Shown: one piece after another, positions 1 to 11,647 of the stretch
Position numbering within the stretch: the stretch's first letter is position 1
How the letters are laid out: every line of letters starts with the position of its first letter
Source of the DNA: Patiria miniata
Lineage: Eukaryota; Echinodermata; Asteroidea; Valvatida; Asterinidae
Reading direction: 5' to 3'
Length of the DNA: 64,000 nt
Assembly: GCF_015706575.1 (NCBI RefSeq)
Contig: NW_024037055.1
Location: forward strand, 11,880,262-11,944,261
Translations under genes and position numbers: made by a program
The notes under the pieces: model-generated
Database searches by the model: none
What the model was told of the DNA's origin: nothing
Seen by the model: the letters and a program-made list of their open reading frames with translations, nothing else

Positions 1-184
1 GGAGACTTGGTGTTCTAGCAAGGATAAAATTTAAAACAGCAGATCAGCCTCATGGTGTACATGCAAAGCCCACTTGCTCCCTGAAAACCTAGATGCTACC
101 GGAACATGGTATACCTTGCAATCTTAGCCTCCAAAATAGTTTTTCAGAAATATGTCTTGACACATTTTCTTGTACATGTTGGAG

Positions 185-350
185 TCTGATAATTGTGATA
201 TTTGTGTGTAATTCTCAATGTGGCCTTGGTGTACTGCTGTCTTACTTCACCATTGAGCATTCATTCACTCTGATGACTCTAACCTATGGTGTACTTCAAG
301 GCATTGGCATTGGTATCGCATATTCTCCACCACTTGTATGTGCCATGCGT
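185..350 (+). CDS. internal exon of an MFS transporter (oxalate/formate antiporter or apicoplast-pyruvate-carrier-like); rest of gene not found
   Basis: The frame reads two membrane-like stretches and ends in GIGIAYSPPLVCAMR, a motif typical of the loop after a transmembrane helix in oxalate:formate-antiporter-type (OFA/SLC16-like) MFS proteins, which carry small organic anions across membranes. A strong donor (GTAAGT) follows in phase 0. The proposed acceptor is the AG at 183-184 after a pyrimidine-containing tract; this leaves one leading base, so the upstream exon should end with two bases of a split codon. In the family the next exon would open with W-F-P; I could not find it downstream within this window, so this may be one exon of a gene with very long introns or an orphaned copy. 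Both flanks are arms of an inverted repeat (1-164 and 851-1014). Function is inferred from about 55 residues only. Confidence 0.6.
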
Positions 351-771
351 GTAAGTATGCCAAAAATCTGCTTTATATTCATTGCAAAGCTAAGATGGGC
401 CTGTGGTTAATGCAGGGTTTCTCCAGGTTAATACAAGGTTTCCTCCACTTAAACAAATGTACTGCAGTTTTACCTATCTAATGGATCTTCAAGATCACCT
501 CTTTACATCTTGCGCAGGGAAGTGCATTTCATTTTTGAAAAAAAAAATTTTCAGCAGTTTCCAGTACAGTCCAAAATAAATTTATGATACCATATGAGCA
601 GTTGAGCAGGCAGTCATGCATGCCTTCATTAAAAGTCTAGCCTGCAAGTGAAATGGTCTGGGCTGCAAATCAATGGAGCACGAGCTTCATGTAAATGCTG
701 GTTATTACATGTTTAGCTGTTATAATGAGGCTATGCATATATGGGACATAAAACAAAGAGTCTCCAGGCTA

Positions 772-836
772 TGGCGTTGCATGGTGCATGCCATTTCTGA
801 AACTGTTTCAGAAATGGCATGCACCATGCAACGCCA
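772..836. repeat. perfect 65-bp palindrome
   Basis: Two 32-base arms around a single central T at 804; the left arm starts TGGCGTTGCATGG and the right arm ends CCATGCAACGCCA. It sits just inside the right arm of the larger inverted repeat. Transcribed RNA would form an uninterrupted hairpin. Confidence 0.9.
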
Positions 837-1014
837 AGACATATTTGACATGTGTCAAGACATATTTCTGAAAAACTATTTTGGAGGCTAAGATTGCAAG
901 GTATACCATGTTCCGGTAGCATCTAGGTTTTCAGGGAGCAAGTGGGCTTTGCATGTACACCATGAGGCTGATCTGCTGTTTTAAATTTTATCCTTGCTAG
1001 AACACCAAGTCTCC

Positions 1015-2604
1015 TTTATCAATGTAATCACCTTTCCATCTTTCACACAATCAATTAGTATTTGGACTGTGGGTAACTCTATAAGCAAATCAAGGGGGGG
1101 GGGTTGAAGTAGTGGTATGCATTTATGGGCAGTACGGGAACCGGGTACCCTACTGAACTAAAACACGGTTACCCGGGTACCTGTAAAAGAAAACCAAGCC
1201 CCAAATTCAAATCCTGGAAGTTGTCTGAAGGGCTTCATAGCTTTATGGTGTAAAACGCAACTTGTTGTTAAAATGCACATTAACGGGAAATCCATGGTTT
1301 TGGTTTTCCATGTAGCCTGGTTTTTAATTTTGAAAATTCCCCACAAGTGGCATCCAAACCTTTCTTTTTCATTGTCTGAAGACTTACTCAGTACTTTGTA
1401 AAGTTAGTCATCATAATCTGGAACCAGAACCTGACATCAGCGGCCGGGTACTCAGGTCCATGTACCCGGTTTTGATGCACACCCATTGAAGGATGATCAG
1501 ATCTGGCCACAGGTATTGAAGGGTGATGTGTAAATATAAGCACAGTCAGGATCTAATCCATGTCTGAACTTCATTTGTAGGATTTGCAAATAATAAACCC
1601 CTTGAAGGAAAGATCAAATTGGGATTTCATCTGGCATCAATAGCTTGGTCAAATGCTGCAGAAATGTATAATTCATGAAACTTGGCACAGATGTTCATTG
1701 ACAAATAACCAACTAAATCTTACACATGTACATAGGGTCATTTCATCCCAACCTGTTAACCAGTTCACGTCGGATATGCAAAGGTTTTGCGGTATTGGGA
1801 ACAGATGATGGATAAACACGCAACGAGCGAGGCCGGAATTATCTGTCAGCGACCCGCCCTTAGCGAGCGAGGCCGGAAATGGCAGTGTTTGCTACCCACA
1901 GATGATGGTCTGAACCCGTCTGGCATCGAAGTTCATGAAAAACTATCCCACGCCTGGGTCCGGTCAATGTCAAAATACTTCCGGCATGAACTAGTTAAAG
2001 AGGTTGTGGAATGCTGGAAGTCGTTTTGTTTTTGTAAATATTGTTTTTATTGTAGAGTAGACCCATTATATAATAATGACAAAGTCCCATTCTTTTGTAA
2101 TGTGCATTTATATTATATGTTTATAAAACTAAAATTCATCGAGTAATTTGTTGGTCGGCGAGCGCATAATTATTGAAATCAACAGTCGTCGGATTCTTCG
2201 TAAAATGAGAAAAATCGTGACGTAATAAACAGGACTCGTTTACACAACGCTGCATCGGGAGTCCTGTTTATTACGTCACGATTTACTATGTTTTGTTTGC
2301 TGCCCCAACGACGACTTTTACACAAATTGCACGTTCGGGTCCAAACAGGACCTGAAAAACAGCTCTCAAAAGTACCTATTGTACTCATTTCATGACAGAC
2401 ACAATAGTCGTTTTTATTTCATCACGCCTTAGGCTACATATACCCGAAAAAATGTCTTTGAGCATTCCACAACCTCTTTAATTATGCTTATAATTAGCCT
2501 ACATGTAGTTGTGACACAGCCCATCACAATGAAGCACAAGTTGCCCAAGCTATACTTTTCACCCACCCACTCATCAACATCTGTACAGCTGCAGCTGAAG
2601 CAGC
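1015..2604. other. gene-free stretch with scattered short inverted motifs
   Basis: No exon or known protein seen. It holds GGGTACCCGGTT-type motifs in both orientations (1130-1180 and 1443-1475) and a strong hairpin at about 2209-2286, whose arms share the core CGTGACGTAATAAACAGGACT. An open frame at 1787-2146 has no recognisable domain and uses repeated words (AGCGAGCGAGGCCGGAA twice), so it is probably repeat-derived. Confidence 0.5.
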
Positions 2605-2614
2605 TGCTGCTTGC

Positions 2615-2860
2615 AGGGCCAATTTCATAGAGCCGCTCAAAATTTGCTTCAGCACAAAAACCCTTGCCCCTAGTAAAATCAGTTACCCGCCAAAACTCCA
2701 TGTGATTCTTATGCTAAGTATTTAAACAACAGCTAAATCTCAAGCAATGTACATCGCATGGCATTTTGGCTGGTAATCTGATCATATTAAGCTTGGATTT
2801 TTTTTGTGATTAAATAAAAAAGCAAAATGTGTGCTTAAGCAGATCTATGAAATTGGCCCA
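2615..2860. mobile_element. short TIR element (MITE-like)
   Basis: Left end GGGCCAATTTCATAGA and right end TCTATGAAATTGGCCC are inverted copies, about 246 bp apart, with TGCTTAAGCA-like words inside. No coding capacity. The target duplication is not clear. Confidence 0.65.
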
Positions 2861-3004
2861 GCTGATGTCAAACTGAGTGAAACATACTTGTATCAAAATG
2901 AAGAGCAAATTACATGTATGCGGTTCTTACTGCACGTGAAAACCCACAAAGTAAAAGTTATGCTAACTGCAAACAAAAAAATGCATGTTAATAAGCCTAA
3001 TTAG

Positions 3005-3290
3005 CTACTCCTCCAAAATCTTTGACTTTCCAAAATGCTGCTTCTTAATGACATTTTTTTGGATAAGCTTGTTGTTTGCAGATGCTGATGGCCAGGCTAG
3101 ACTAAAGAGATACAGAAGGAAGTCCCTGATCGCAATCAGAGTTGCAGTGAGTGGATTCACTGAATGCCGCTGACAGTACTTATGAACAAGCTGTAATTGG
3201 CTGTTATATGTAAAAGGCATGGGTTGCAAGGCTGGCAGCATCTTGAAAAAATCTCGCCTATCGCAAAAGTGCTGAGCAACAGAAAGGAGT
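3005..3290 (-). mobile_element. fossil fragment resembling a tyrosine-recombinase element (DIRS/Crypton-like)
   Basis: On the minus strand the frame contains a tract with VNPLTA followed by a DFLLYLF-like helix. This recalls the N-terminal SAM-like DNA-binding domain of eukaryotic tyrosine recombinases. Only this short piece is seen, without the catalytic domain; it is a broken remnant. The family assignment is tentative. Confidence 0.35.
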
Positions 3291-3334
3291 GCCAGACAAG
3301 CAGAAAAAGCATGAAAACCTAACCCACTGACGGT

Positions 3335-3905
3335 GATTTTAAGGTTTGGAGGTTTTCTTATCTTATCTGTTCCCTCTAACTTAAAATAGCCAAAGTTACT
3401 TCAGTATTCAAAAAGGGAAACCCTCAAAATGACTCTAACTATTACCCCATCTTTATCCTTCCTTGCTTTTCTAAAATTCTGGGAAAACTCATGTATAAAC
3501 ATGTATATAAATCTGTGAGTGACTTTCATATTTTTTTGCCATCATAAGTATAGATTTTAAGGTTTGGAGGTTTTCTTTTCTTATCTTTTCCCTCTAACTT
3601 AAAATAGCCAAAGTTACTTCAGTATTCAAAAAGGGAAACCCTCAAAATGACTCTAACTATTACCCCATCTCTATCCTTCCTTGCTTTTCTAAAAATCTGG
3701 GAAAACTCATGTATAAACATGTATTTAAATCTGTGAGTGACTTTCATATTTTTTGCCATCATAAGTATAGCTTTCAAAGTAATCACTCCACAGATACCGC
3801 CCTCATCCAACTATTCAATTCTCTAGATCCGATTCTCTCACTGATACAATGTTGTGTATTAATGTATTTATTGATCTATCGAAGCCGTCAATACCACTAA
3901 TCTTA
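3335..3905 (+). mobile_element. LINE (non-LTR) reverse transcriptase fragment, partly duplicated in tandem
   Basis: Translation gives the conserved RT block with AKVT-VFKKG, SNYYPI and LPCFSKILGKLMYKH, followed after 3755 by NHSTDTALIQLFNS. These match the fingers/palm approach of CR1/L2/Jockey-type LINEs. About 210 bp (roughly 3333-3551) recur almost unchanged at 3555-3774, so the fragment was tandemly duplicated after insertion; only the second copy runs on into NHSTDTALIQ. Stops and short length make it non-functional. Confidence 0.8.
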
Positions 3906-4199
3906 CCGCTTAGATTCTTTTCAAGCTAGAGCAGTGGTTTTGAGGAAAATCACGTAGTGTTTCCCGATGCACCTTCGATTCTATTAGTAGGTAAAGAGGC
4001 AAAGAAAGTGACTGTCAGAGCAGTGTGTAATGTATCGTTGCCAGCTAGAACGCAGACCGTTCTTCCTGTTCAGTGTAGTAACATTTAAGCCCAGTACGGT
4101 ATCACTGAGCCAGTTCCATCTCTGTATGATGATGAGCAATTAGTAGGAGCAAAGTGTGTAATGACTGTACATGTAGTAGTATTTTAAACCCATGTTTTG

Positions 4200-4340
4200 C
4201 AATATTTCTTAATGTACAGGGGTCCGTCATGGACTGTAAATTCCGTCCAGGACCGTCCGTAAAGTCCGTCACGGACCGTTTGTAAATTCCGTCAAGGACC
4301 GTCCGTTAAACATCTGTAGAGTCCGTTAGACTCTCTAGGT
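4200..4340. repeat. degenerate GTCCGTCACGGACCGT repeats
   Basis: Several imperfect copies of a 16-20-bp motif built from GGACCGTCCGT and its near-complement follow one another. Nothing coding is seen. Confidence 0.55.
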
Positions 4341-4542
4341 CCATCGAATTTCGTGTCAGCAATAACAGTTCATCAGAGAGACATCGCAGAACTGTGTCGT
4401 TGTCCGTCAGTTGTTGTATCTTGACCTCGAACCCTGCGTTCTAACGAACGGTAAACTGTATCCGCTGCGAGGATAATACGACAGTAAGTTAACCAAAAAG
4501 TCCAATGAGGACACGGCTTAATGGTCACTAAAACGGACAGGC

Positions 4543-4737
4543 AAACGTCGTGGTTCAACTTTCAAATGTCGTGGTTCAACTTTTCAAACGTCGTCAACTT
4601 TCAAAATGTCGCGGTGGTTCAAATTTTCAAACGTTGTGGTTCAACTTTCAAAACGTCGTGGTTCAACTTTTCGAACCTCGTGGTTCAACTTTCAAACGTC
4701 GTTCAATTTTTCAAACGTCGTGGTTCAACTTTTCGGC
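4543..4737. repeat. minisatellite, unit about 20-24 bp (CGTCGTGGTTCAACTTTCAAA)
   Basis: About eight to nine imperfect tandem copies of GTCGTGGTTCAACTTT(T)CAAA. Three overlapping open frames across it are products of the repetition, not genes. Confidence 0.85.
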
Positions 4738-4864
4738 GGGGTCAGTCAACTCGCCCCCTTTGCCGCCTCACCCCCATTTATTTACAACAGCATGCCTTTA
4801 TCTGAATATTTCTTTTGTGTTTAGGTTTTTAAGCCCATACCATACATTGTATATAGTCATAATA

Positions 4865-5260
4865 GTCTGAGTATCACCCGTTATCCACGGAGCAAGTATC
4901 CTGTATGAAGCCCGGTTCATACTCGGTGCGAAAGCGAAAGCGAACGCGAATTGGTGACGTCATAGCAAGTATTCGCGCTGCGAATTCGTAAAAGTTGAAC
5001 ACATTTCAACTCGGGCGAATTTTGCAGCGAACGTTTCTTGATGTCAAATTCGCTTCGCATTCGCATTCGCGCCGAGTATGAACCGGGCTTAACGTCTGAT
5101 ATGTCTAGACATGCAGATATAATCCTAGCCGTGCGCCAGCCAATCGGAGTTGACTTTACTAAATCGTGACGTCATTTCATCCCTAAATCAGGACTAATGG
5201 TTTGATTTGTCAATTCGAATGCTGTGTTTTGTAATACAACAGCCGGGCGCGACATCGCGT
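4865..5260. repeat. dispersed repeat, copy 1, interrupted by a MITE
   Basis: The sequence starting TCTGAGTATCACC and, after the interruption, AGCCAATCGGAGT...TAAATCGTGACGTCATTTCAT recurs at 11648-11860. Comparison of the two copies shows that 4908-5090 is an insertion in this one. Confidence 0.75.
4908..5090. mobile_element. MITE with AAGCCCGGTTCATACTCGG termini, TA target
   Basis: Ends AAGCCCGGTTCATACTCGG and CCGAGTATGAACCGGGCTT are inverted copies; the interior is GCGAA/TTCGC-rich. The uninterrupted relative near 11690 reads CCTGTAACGTTG where this copy reads CCTGTA[element]TAACGTC, so the insertion duplicated a TA. That fits Tc1/mariner- or PIF/Harbinger-type transposition of a non-autonomous element. 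Confidence 0.75.
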
Positions 5261-5815
5261 ACCGGTAACGGGATACAGAGCGCGTGACACATAATTATTA
5301 ACCATTGTCTATATAGAAAGCGCCCGCTTATTTCCTATCTGGAGGTCTAGAGGCGGGGTCTTGCGTAATCAATCAGCGAATCTGTTCGCGCATAATAGAC
5401 CACGGCATTCGCCGGCATTCGCCGGTGAATATGGCATATATTGCCCGGAAATCCAGGTTATGTTCTTTATATATGCATGACGTGTTGGTCTGAATCTCTC
5501 TCCTCGTGAATTCTATATCACAACGGTAATGCTTGCGCGCGAGCCTGTTGCAAAATGACAATAAGCATGGCCACGAATGAGTTTTGGAAGCAATGAGCTT
5601 CGTCGGTTTTGCTGAATTTGAAAGTATCTCTGGTAAATTTCAATAAAGAGAGATTGATATTGCTGTTCAATATTTACAACCCATGCAGTTGAAGCTTGAA
5701 ATTTGCTTTCATGGAGAGAGTGGTGATTTGTGTACTTTTTTGTGGTAAGACTGAGACTAGACGAGCGTGAGTTTCTTGATAATCGTGATTCAATCTCCGG
5801 CGTCCATGCACAAAA

Positions 5816-6017
5816 GTTGATTACAAAATAAACAATCGTGATGCGCGCGCGCAGAGGCGATCAAATCAAAGGCTTTAATGTAGCTATTTACCGGTCTCCA
5901 TTTAATCCCCTGGTCAACCTCGTCTCCAGAGACGAGGTATAATGCAAGCCGCATACATTCCTTACCGAATTTGATCGCCTCTGCGCGGGCATCACGATTG
6001 TTTATTTTTTAATCAAC
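5816..6017. mobile_element. MITE with ~55-bp TIRs (GTTGATTA...)
   Basis: Left end GTTGATTACAAAATAAACAA and right end TTGTTTATTTTTTAATCAAC are inverted; the TIRs continue through ATCGTGATGC and a GCAGAGGCGATCAAAT block. A further short hairpin (CCTCGTCT/AGACGAGG) lies at its centre. Its right end is the target site of the next element. Confidence 0.8.
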
Positions 6018-6023
6018 TTACTA

Positions 6024-6265
6024 TTCGCTCGTACCCCCGCCCTGCAAACAGGACGCTGGTCAGGGCTGACGTCATTTGACGTCTCATTGGATAGATTTGC
6101 GTGACCTGTGACGTAGAACGCGTCACACAAACTAGCTTCCGGTGCCCATCAGGCGTAGCGCGCGCTAGCTGCATGCGAAGGTCAATCTGTACTTCCTTCA
6201 CAAGATTCTGTGAAGCTCATCAGCCCTTACCAGCGTCCTGTTTGCAGGGCGGGGGTACGAGCGAA
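6024..6265. mobile_element. Mutator-like MITE, family A copy 1, 9-bp TSD
   Basis: Ends TTCGCTCGTACCCCCGCCCT and AGGGCGGGGGTACGAGCGAA are inverted. It is flanked by the direct repeat AACTTACTA (6015-6023 and 6266-6274). The same family with 9-bp duplications occurs at 9211-9459 and 15963-16767. Nine-base duplications are typical of the Mutator/MULE superfamily. No protein is encoded. Confidence 0.9.
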
Positions 6266-6310
6266 AACTTACTATTGGAAACCTCGTTTCCAATAGTAAG
6301 CCCTGGGATG
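6266..6310. repeat. short hairpin CTTACTATTGGAAAC/GTTTCCAATAGTAAG, repeated near 6680-6712
   Basis: A near-perfect 36-bp palindrome adjoins the family A element. A related copy (CTTACTTTATTTCCAACC...TTCCAATAGTAAGCCCTGGAT) lies at about 6670-6712, suggesting a small foldback repeat or the end of a larger element. Confidence 0.55.
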
Positions 6311-6510
6311 TGAACATGCTTTACTGTCCTCTGAAGTCACGGTATTTTGTTTTGTTTTTCTTTTTTGGGGGAATTTTATCTCATGAAAACGCTCCAAAAA
6401 GTGTCGCTGTTACGGAAAACATAACTTAATGATAAAATGTAACCCCTTAACGTTTCGAAACCTCTCAAAATGTCAATTGAGGGCGCACTGATATTTTCCC
6501 CCATATTCAC

Positions 6511-6600
6511 ATTCGCTCGCTGCAAACAGGGCGCTGGGATACGCTGACGAGCTTCACAGAATCCTGTTAAGGAAGTGGGGATGCCATTCTGGGGAACTTA
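6511..6600. mobile_element. family A MITE, partial copy
   Basis: It carries TTCGCTCG, CTGCAAACAGGGCGCTGG and the inner AGCTTCACAGAATC block of family A, then breaks off. Confidence 0.6.
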
Positions 6601-7077
6601 TCATTACCTTAGTATAATGCATCTCGTTGCAGCTGTTTAAGACCATTGATCCCAACCTCGTCCCCAGTGCTTACTTTATTTCCAACCTCATTTCCAATAG
6701 TAAGCCCTGGATAGGAAACATTCTTCCTGTATCCTGATTCGACATTGCAATTGGCTGGTAATAGATTTATACCGTGTACTTGGTGTTGTTACTTACAACC
6801 TGCAGTACGTGTTTTCACGAACGAACGTAATTATGACGTCCAGGCCTTCTCAAAAATACCCCTTTCCTGTCCAATTTGTTCATTTTAACTTATGAAGAGT
6901 GATACTGCATATTGGCGGGATGAGATTGTAACATTTTAACTTTTAGATTTTTTTTGGTAAATGCTAATGAGTTCCTCAAGTTTATTATAAACGTATAGAC
7001 ATTTTAGTCTCATATTGAAGTTTCAGTTTTTACCCAGTGACTGCAACAAAATTATTATTATAAGTATTCACCGAGTT

Positions 7078-9039
7078 CCTACGGAAGCGTTAAAGGAACA
7101 ATACAAACTAAAAAAAAAACTAAGTCATAATTATGACTTACAAGCTGATTTACCCGATCATAGATCGGGTAGGGCGTAGTGTTGGGGATGAAAATTTGGG
7201 GAGTTAAATGTAAATGGGGATATAGTTAAGGAGACATGCAGTTATAGAAAAGCAATTTCTGTGGTGTGATCTGAGGCAATTTCTGACCACTAAAACCAAT
7301 TTTAGCAAAAGATCATCTTTTAAAGTTTTGAGTTTGGAGTAATTGAATCAGCTACATGTATTCTGAGCAATAGAATCATTGTTTTAGGCTACAATTTTTA
7401 TTCGGGGAAGAAAAAGTGTGGGGGGGGGGAGAACCAAACAATGTCCCCGCTTTAAAATGGGGAGGGGGGGTCCCCCTGTCCCCCGTCGATTTACGCACAT
7501 GATAATTATGTACCATGGCAACTGTCTGTAAATGTTCCCGTTGGTCTGTTAAATTGGCATTTTGTGAGGCAGTCGCATTTGGAAAACGCAGTGAAAAGGT
7601 TACCGTAGTACACAGGCGAAGGCTGATTGTACAGTTTCGACAATAAATCATAATGCAATAAAACGTAAAGGTGTCATTTGAAATGAAAATGTTGAGTGTT
7701 ACCATAAAATTACAAACGGTCTGAATCATGGACGAAGGTCATAATTAAGTTTCAGTATTGGACTCTTCAACAAACGTAAACTTGAACTTCTTACAATTTG
7801 CGAGACCGTCTGCGAGGAAAAAGTCGATTTAACTTTTATTGAAGTTGGTTCAACCATCTATATAAGAGCAAGTTTTACTCGGCCTCCGAGAAATGTTTGC
7901 TCCTGAAAGGATCCGAGACCGCGGTCTCCCTCGACACCAAAATGGCTCCACGTCCGTGGAAAAATGTGGGTGTCTTCCGCCGGGTCGGACACTTTTTCGT
8001 CGATTTTTTTGTGAATGCATCGATCCTTCGTTGACCCCAAACAGGCCCCCGAAATTATAACACGACACTGAATTATACGTGGCGGGCAGCGAACTCACAA
8101 CGCTCAGCCTTGGTGGTGGAAGCATGGAGCTGTAAACACATTATGGAAGCAACAGCACTCTATCACGCGACGTCACATGCTTGTGCTTCAAATAGCGAGC
8201 ACCGTAGACTCAACCTCGATTCCAGGGTGTGGAGCAGGCTGCAGTACGCGTTGCCAGTGACGGTTTTACGCATAGCCGGGAAGTACCACGCAGTGTAGAC
8301 TTTCGATTGGTCAGACCGCCGCGCTAGGCATACTAATGTGTAGTCCTTCTGAGTATTCGTTGCACTCGGCACAGGGGCGGCAAGCGAAGCATATGAAAGA
8401 ATAGGGACACTTGGTGGCCACGCACCATGGACAAAAAATATTTTACCAAGGTCACCCCATACTAACGTTTGGTGAACTCTTTTGCAAAACGGCCGAGTAG
8501 AACACGTAAACGCAACCCCTACGTTGACCTCGCTGACCTCGCACAGTCTAGACACGCAGAAAAAGCCAGCACAGGGGGCGGCCAGGCAGTCAACGTGAAA
8601 GCGCACACGACGGCAAATTCTTGCGCAAAACGCAGTCACGAAAAATCGACTAAACGGATCGCCGGTCCGTACGGGAAAATCAGGACGACCCGAAGTGTCC
8701 GACCCGGCGGAAGACACCCTCCGCATTTTTCCACGGACGTGGAGCGATTTTGGCGCCGCGGGAGCCCGCGGTCTCGGATCCTTTCATGAGCAAACATCGT
8801 CTCGGAGGCCGAGTTAAACTCTCTCTTATATATATAGATATCTCATAATTACGACTTACTATTAAGTCATTGTTATGACTGATATGTTATAATAATGAAT
8901 TAGTATTAAGTCATTATCAATAGATATCCTAAGTCATAATAATGAGATATAAGTCATAATTATGACTTAATAATAAGTCATAATTATGACTTATTATTTT
9001 TTTTTTTTTAATTATGTCCCTTTAACGCTTCCGTTAGTT
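7078..9039. mobile_element. ~2-kb TIR element containing a nested ~1-kb long-TIR element
   Basis: Left end CTACGGAAGCGTTAAAGG and right end CCTTTAACGCTTCCGTTAG are inverted. Just inside each end are palindromic AAGTCATAATTATGACTT words, many times on the right. Nothing coding is recognised. Confidence 0.65.
7857..8838. mobile_element. long-TIR (foldback-type) element nested in 7078-9039
   Basis: The first ~130 bp (ATATAAGAGCAAGTTTTACT, CGGCCTCCGAG, TCCGAGACCGCGGTCTC, CCACGTCCGTGGAAAAATG, CCGGGTCGGACAC) return inverted at 8695-8838. The core between is about 700 bp. A 187-codon minus-strand frame (8163-8726) crosses core and arm and shows no known domain. Confidence 0.8.
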
Positions 9040-9210
9040 CCACTAGTCCACATGTATTTTAGATTTCCGGAAGTGAGAGGTACATTTTTGGCACGATATT
9101 TCTCTTTCACGTCATGCAATTTTTCAGTTTCCATACATTGAGATACTGGTAACACTTTTACACAAAGGCCTTTTTTGAGGGCGATTTTCGTAAGAAATCA
9201 ATGTACCAAA

Positions 9211-9459
9211 TTCGCTCGTACCCCCCACCCTGCAAACAGGGCGCTGGTAAGGGCTGATTCCAGCTTCACAGAATATTGTGAAGGAAGTATTGACCTTCGC
9301 TTGCAGCTAGCGCGCGCTACGCATGATGTGCACCGGAAGTTAGTTTGTGTGACGCGTTCTACGTCACAGGTCACGCAAATTCTATCTAATGAGAGCTCAA
9401 ATGACGTCAGTCCTGACCAGCGTCCTGTTTGCAGGGCGAGGGGGGGGGGTACGAGCGAA
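9211..9459. mobile_element. Mutator-like MITE, family A copy 2, 9-bp TSD
   Basis: Ends TTCGCTCGTACC and GGTACGAGCGAA; interior as in copy 1 but in the opposite orientation. It is flanked by TGTACCAAA (9202-9210) and TGTACCTAA (9460-9468), a 9-bp direct repeat with one mismatch. Confidence 0.88.
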
Positions 9460-9481
9460 TGTACCTAAATGTGAATCGCAC

Positions 9482-10753
9482 AGTCAGGTGGCATATGGTC
9501 GGAATCGTGACCGACTGGTCCAAAGCACCAAACTTGGCAGATAGATTCTTATAGCCCTAGAGAAGATATTTAGAAGGGGTGACACCTGAAATTCTTTTGG
9601 GAAGGGTGCCTAATTTGCATAAATCGTTAATCCCTGCCATGTAATTTATTTATTCCCATATTTGGGTATATTTTTATTTTTTTTATTTTTTTGAAAAGTG
9701 TATTTTGGTGATTCTACTTGCATATTCTTATTTCAATAACATTTTGTAAAACATATAAGTGACTGAATAATAAGGAGGACATAGTAAAGAACCAAAATTG
9801 CTACTATTTTACCCTAAAGTTACGCTCATTTACCTTTTCCTCAGATATCATCATCTAGTCTCGCCAAACGTGGGTATTGATGAGCTTCAAATTCACAAAG
9901 TTACTTACTGGCATAGTTACCCTAACAAAAATAAGTGGGAAATCAAGTGAAAATTGATAACATCTTGATGTTTAGCCCAAAAGACCCAAAAAGGGGAGAA
10001 AATGTGGTGTCCGTAAATTGGGCTAGTACGGGAAGGGTAACGTTGGGACTTGAACAAGTTCAACGAAATCCCCCTAAATAAGAGATTATTGTTGTTTACA
10101 ATAATTTTGTCTACGCCAAAACGTTTTCTCAACAATAATTTTGGGAATTTCCTTGAACTTGTTCCAGTCTTCCATGTTAGGCAACCCTTCACCTACTTGT
10201 TGGCCTAATTTATGGACACCTCGTTTTTTCCCAGTTTTTGTTTTCTGGGCTAAATATCACAATGCTATCATTGTTCACATGATTTTGCATAAGGTTTTAA
10301 TAAGGTAACTGTACCAGTAAGCTACTTGGTGAATTTGAAGTTCATCCATGCTGATGTTTGGCAAGAGTAATAGATGATATCTGGAGACAAGGTAAATGCG
10401 CGCAATTTTTGTGCATAATAGTAGCCATTTTGGATCGTTACTATGTCCTCATAATTATTCGGTCACTTATATGATTTGGAAAATGTTATTTAAGTAAAGA
10501 TATGTAAGTAGAATCCCCAAAATACACTTTTCAAAAAAATAAAAAAAATAGAAATATACCCAAATATGGGAATAAATATATTACACGACAGGGATTAACG
10601 ATTTATGCAAATTAGGCACCCTTCCCAAACGAATTTCAGGTGTCACCCCTTCTAAATATCTTCTCTAGGTCTATAAGAATCTATCTGCCAAGTTTGGTGC
10701 TTTGAACCAGTCGGTCACGATCTTGACGAAAATTAGATCTAAGCCACCTGACT
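9482..10753. mobile_element. 1.27-kb element with very long TIRs (~370 bp each)
   Basis: Left end AGTCAGGTGGC and right end GCCACCTGACT are inverted. The arms run through GTGACCGACTGGT, AGCACCAAACTTGGCAGATA, GGGTGACACCTGAAATTC, a poly-A/T block, and GAGGACATAGTAA. A relative lies at 59266-59918. No transposase is visible, and no target duplication is obvious. The 91-codon minus frame inside shows no domain. Confidence 0.85.
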
Positions 10754-11647
10754 AATTGTAGAATTTCCAACTTAAGGGGTCCAGAAGCGCGCCACCAGGG
10801 GCAAACTCTTTCAGGTTCTATGACGAATTAAATAAATCAAATCCAATCACAGGGGAATAATAAGGGTAACGCTTTAATTACGCTACCCAGGAAATTCAGG
10901 GCATCAAGACTTTGGAACGTTACCTTGAAATAGCGCGCGTATCTTTATCACGGTGACTGTGCATACATTATCATAAACACCCTCTGTCCGGTTGTGAATC
11001 TACCGCAAGCACTGTGCATGGTATATCTTGTGCGATAACAAAGTCACCTGACTCGTCATCACGTGCGTTCACCTGGGCAATTCCTAAAACCAAGGCTTCA
11101 TTCCAGCTAATCTGCCAGGCTCCAGTTGGTATAAATTCAACTAAAATGCAACATTTTGAGCGTACTGTATACACGGAGAAGAATGAGTAAAGTCAACTTG
11201 AACACAATATTATTATCAGATATATATGCGTGACTTTGAGAGCGTGTTTTAAAGTGGGAAACTTTGTGACATGTCTCAAATCAGCACGGATAATTATAAC
11301 CTTTTTCCAGATAATTCTGGAGTTATCTGCTACTGCTATTGTAATTTTGTAATTGCTAGCTGCGACAAAAAAAACATGGAACTGAAGACTTGAATGGTGG
11401 CGGTAAAATATATCAACAAACAAGCTGAACTCCTTCAACAGTGATCTATCAATGAAAGTCGCAGTATAGTCCAGTCAATTCACAACAAAACAGGGCCTGA
11501 TCTAGAACTAATTTCAATAGAAATTAGTTTAGTACGTCACGCAAAGGAAGTATCACTATCTAATATCTAATTTCATCCAAGGAGTGGAAAACTTTTTTTA
11601 TTCACTTTATTATCGCGACAAATGTTTCATCACGTACCTTGTACGAA

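Larger units (their letters stand above)
1..1014. repeat. inverted repeat with ~164-bp arms around the MFS exon
   Basis: Positions 1-164 are the reverse complement of 851-1014 with no mismatch that I can see. The left arm may continue beyond the window edge. Between the arms lie the MFS exon and a perfect 65-bp palindrome (772-836). The identity implies a recent inverted duplication or an active homogenising process. Confidence 0.9.

Noticed and set aside
3081-3146. Splice-site-bounded plus-strand exon lookalike
   Set aside because: The opposite strand has a better explanation as a tyrosine-recombinase-like remnant, and the phase does not match the upstream MFS exon.
8163-8726. 187-codon minus-strand frame
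   Set aside because: It lies across the core and arm of a long-TIR element and has no recognised domain or splice sites.
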